From: an uncultured Bacteroidales bacterium
Lineage (GTDB): Bacteria > Bacteroidota > Bacteroidia > Bacteroidales > F082
Direction: 5' to 3'
Assembly (NCBI GenBank): GCA_900318085.1
Contig: ONJF01000001.1
Location: 1 to 64,000 of the forward strand
DNA: 64,000 nucleotides
The notes under the pieces were generated by a model. The model saw only the letters and a program-made list of their open reading frames with translations, was not told the DNA's origin and searched no databases. A program made the translations under genes and the position numbers. Of the stretch, positions 63,001-64,000 are shown piece by piece; position 1 is the stretch's first letter, and every line of letters begins with the position of its first letter.

Positions 63001-64000
63001 TTGAGGCCGCTGACGGTGAAGCTCTGCTCGGCAGAAGGACCGTTGCCTTCGACGTAGGTGAAACCTGTCAGGGCAAGCGGGGTGACGGTGACGACGGCCT
63101 CTGAGGTCTGGCCAACGAGCATAATGTCGTCGACTTCCCAACCGGCGGCCTCTTCATCTGTGCTGGTGTACTTGAAGCCGATGTAGCACTCGGTGCCGCT
63201 GAAGCTGCTCAGGTCGATGTCGCCCGATTCAACCCAGGTCCAGCTGCCTGTCGAGAGGGCGCAGGTCAAAGGCTGCCATGTGGCAGCAGATGGGTTGGTG
63301 CCGTTGTAGTTGTTCGAGAAGAACACCTCGATGTCGGGACCAGTATAGTTCTTTGCCGTACTGAAGGTCAGCACGGGGTTGCTGTAAGCGTTGAGGTTGA
63401 AGGCAGGGGAGATGCACCAGTCTTCATTGGCATGTGCCGCACCGCTGCTGTAACCGTTGGCATAGGCGTAGTGGTTGCCTTGGTGGGTGGCCACGGTCCA
63501 TTCCATCTCGCCATCCACACTGACGAAGGTCCAGCCGTTCATTTCGCCTTCCCAGTCTTGGTTGAAGATGGTGACCACACCCGATTGGATGGTGTAGGTG
63601 GCGCTGGCGACGGGGCTGTCGTTGTAGCCTTCCTTGGTGGCATAGGCCCAAATGGTCATGCTTTCGTCAACGGTGATGGCTCCGTTATAGGTTGTCCAAG
63701 GACCGTTTTCCGAAACTGTGCTATAGTGTATGGTGGCACCGTCGGTAGCACAGGCGATGCTCACGCTTTGTTCTTCGAAATAGGTGCCGCCTTCGGGGGT
63801 GAAGGTAGGCGTGGCCACGGTGGGAACAGGCGGCTCACCGCCTTCGGTCTTCACGAAGAGGTCGAGGAAGAAGTTGTAACCGCTACCACCCATGTTTTGG
63901 GTGTGATAAGGGCCGAAGTTATGGCTGCTGTTTAAAGCGAAGGCCCTAACATCGTTATTGACATTGTTGATGACAAAACCAGTATAGTTGGGCACCATAG
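60066..64000 (-). CDS. Giant T9SS surface protein with duplicated modules, partial
   Basis: At least 1310 codons are visible and the gene runs off the right edge. The Met at 63998 is internal: the segment MVPNYTGF aligns with LVPEYFGF about 547 residues later. Modules in order (approximate): chitobiase-type C-terminal repeats at 62-135 and 603-672 (ATIHYSTVSENGPW, ATIYYSLDSENGPW); choice-of-anchor J-type domains (136-297, 673-835; IFNQDWEGEMNGWTF, IFNQDWEEDWHGWTQ) and Ig-like sandwiches (298-415, 836-930). A Calx-beta/Ig-like run to about 1230 follows. The C-terminus (HYMMTVYNVLGQPVMQKQ...GIYVIRMENNQSRVSVKVLVM) is a T9SS type A sorting domain. It is probably a cell-surface adhesin or glycan-binding protein. 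Confidence 0.88.
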   Translation of the reverse strand, partial: MVPNYTGFVINNVNNDVRAFALNSSHNFGPYHTQNMGGSGYNFFLDLFVKTEGGEPPVPTVATPTFTPEGGTYFEEQSVSIACATDGATIHYSTVSENGPWTTYNGAITVDESMTIWAYATKEGYNDSPVASATYTIQSGVVTIFNQDWEGEMNGWTFVSVDGEMEWTVATHQGNHYAYANGYSSGAAHANEDWCISPAFNLNAYSNPVLTFSTAKNYTGPDIEVFFSNNYNGTNPSAATWQPLTCALSTGSWTWVESGDIDLSSFSGTECYIGFKYTSTDEEAAGWEVDDIMLVGQTSEAVVTVTPLALTGFTYVEGNGPSAEQSFTVSGLNLNSNVVIAEATDYEISLLSGDDFTAQSSLTLSHDNGTIDGAVIYVRLKAGLAVGEYNDEDITITCADVDDIEVTCSGNVTAEPVPGDDYVRISDVSALVAGNRVILAARYNETADAYLAIANTPTSGKLTTTEFTSEMNGSDEIIPASILGDEDSYYWTVDVTADGYTFTNANGDMIGYGNSGTNLVLNGEKTLWTITTGVSAPESLVPEYFGFNIINATTDTRAMALRVTDTESIVKAYATSNMTNGEYNFFLDIFMQGEGGVPPTPTVAAPVFTPGAGTYYETQDVTITCATADATIYYSLDSENGPWEEYEEAITVDESMTLWAYAEKEGYNDSPVVSAEYVIQNDLVIIFNQDWEEDWHGWTQVNVEGEDAEWTIAEHSGNHYAYMNGYNHGANEDWLISPAFDLDSYSDVVLTFITAMNYTGPAIEVLFSNDYDGTDPNAANWEPLTCELSSGSWAWTESGDITLDEFNGNNCYIAFKYICDENEAAAWEVDNILLVSGSVGANPTLTATPNTINGLDYIEGEGPSNSQSYTLTGSNLVGEGDVTLTASENFEISLDDEDFFTTLYVQYADGELIDQPVTIYVRLVEGLDVDTYTGTISHEGGEATTEVNVTGTVHSEDEPAMIAMMPYYIQGNNGSNNNRVPVAVAAYLYNLAPETTYRYVNQFVDSNDGPETAGAGNVIYANVEGFYRSTSPSLSTEGGYGEFTTDEDGIALVWFINEPTANARFTPGNEVYLRVRINDGNDGTTVENIFTSYDYATVLNFGTERDAYQGTAFYAKSNEPAMTFAMLHADAEDERPIYSTSIETTGVDYAGINQYADFYKELVAGKDGWFGGILPNNNKDGINTIMIVDMESNVINTYHTENGQWHPNANTSNPSAGLDEPIFIDLTDDGVDDNVEANVTVLSANHEFVIENGDNAHYMMTVYNVLGQPVMQKQINAGSTERISHNLATGIYVIRMENNQSRVSVKVLVM

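Overview
The window comes from a member of the order Bacteroidales (phylum Bacteroidota), probably an anaerobic gut, oral or rumen species. The evidence is internally consistent: promoter -7 boxes of the form TAnnTTTG lie just upstream of most genes, Shine-Dalgarno sites are largely absent, type IX secretion (T9SS) sorting domains are present, and there are C10 cysteine proteases with Spi-like propeptides, a SusC/TonB-style receptor start, a GH2 beta-galactosidase, a DUF3078 protein and a four-helix-bundle/C4 zinc-finger protein. No species can be named from sequence alone. Genes are densely packed on both strands and no rRNA, CRISPR array, prophage or integrase is visible.

Layout. 1-3.7 kb: the start of a TPP-riboswitch-controlled outer membrane receptor, a four-helix-bundle protein, a heavy-metal/manganese-type permease, and rimM-trmN6. 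3.7-17.5 kb (minus strand): an outer membrane barrel protein, two paralogous C10 proteases flanking an RND efflux operon (adaptor, pump, TolC), and tex. 17.7-22.6 kb: a small membrane protein, a HAD phosphatase, an AT-rich orphan lipoprotein, nnr (NAD(P)HX repair) and a MATE exporter. 22.6-27 kb is the most accessory stretch: REP-like palindromes around an IS200-like REP transposase, a Sir2 deacylase, an AT-rich PD-(D/E)XK nuclease, a secreted EEP-family hydrolase, a stand-alone BECR-type nuclease-like protein and a candidate convergent small RNA. 27-41 kb: recA, a TPR lipoprotein, a nucleoside kinase, nadE, a thioesterase, beta-galactosidase, arginine deiminase, aat, truA and a short-chain fatty acid transporter. 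41-50 kb: tRNA-Met, a phospho-sugar mutase, rfbD, DUF3078, a degenerate nucleotide-cyclase-like protein, YebC, a hemerythrin/LuxR pair and rpsP. 50-64 kb: a CDF metal exporter, a T9SS cargo protein, an unusual exonuclease-DnaE fusion, thioredoxin, DUF58, a beta-propeller protein and the 3' part of a giant T9SS surface protein.

How the parts fit together. The core set (rimM, trmN6, truA, aat, rpsP, tRNA-Met, recA, dnaE, nadE, nnr, yebC, tex, trx) is ordinary housekeeping. The cell-surface set (C10 proteases, barrel proteins, RND pump, T9SS cargo, beta-galactosidase) fits a polymer-degrading, host-associated anaerobe that exports proteins across the outer membrane. Arginine deiminase and the AtoE-type carrier suggest amino-acid and short-chain fatty acid metabolism.

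The most unusual theme is in the gaps between genes. At least a dozen intergenic regions carry arrays of 7-10 bp words in strict register. Many are followed by an array of the reverse-complement word, so the RNA or DNA could fold into a long imperfect hairpin. The word differs from site to site but the architecture is the same. A second, separate system is a REP-element cluster around a RAYT transposase.
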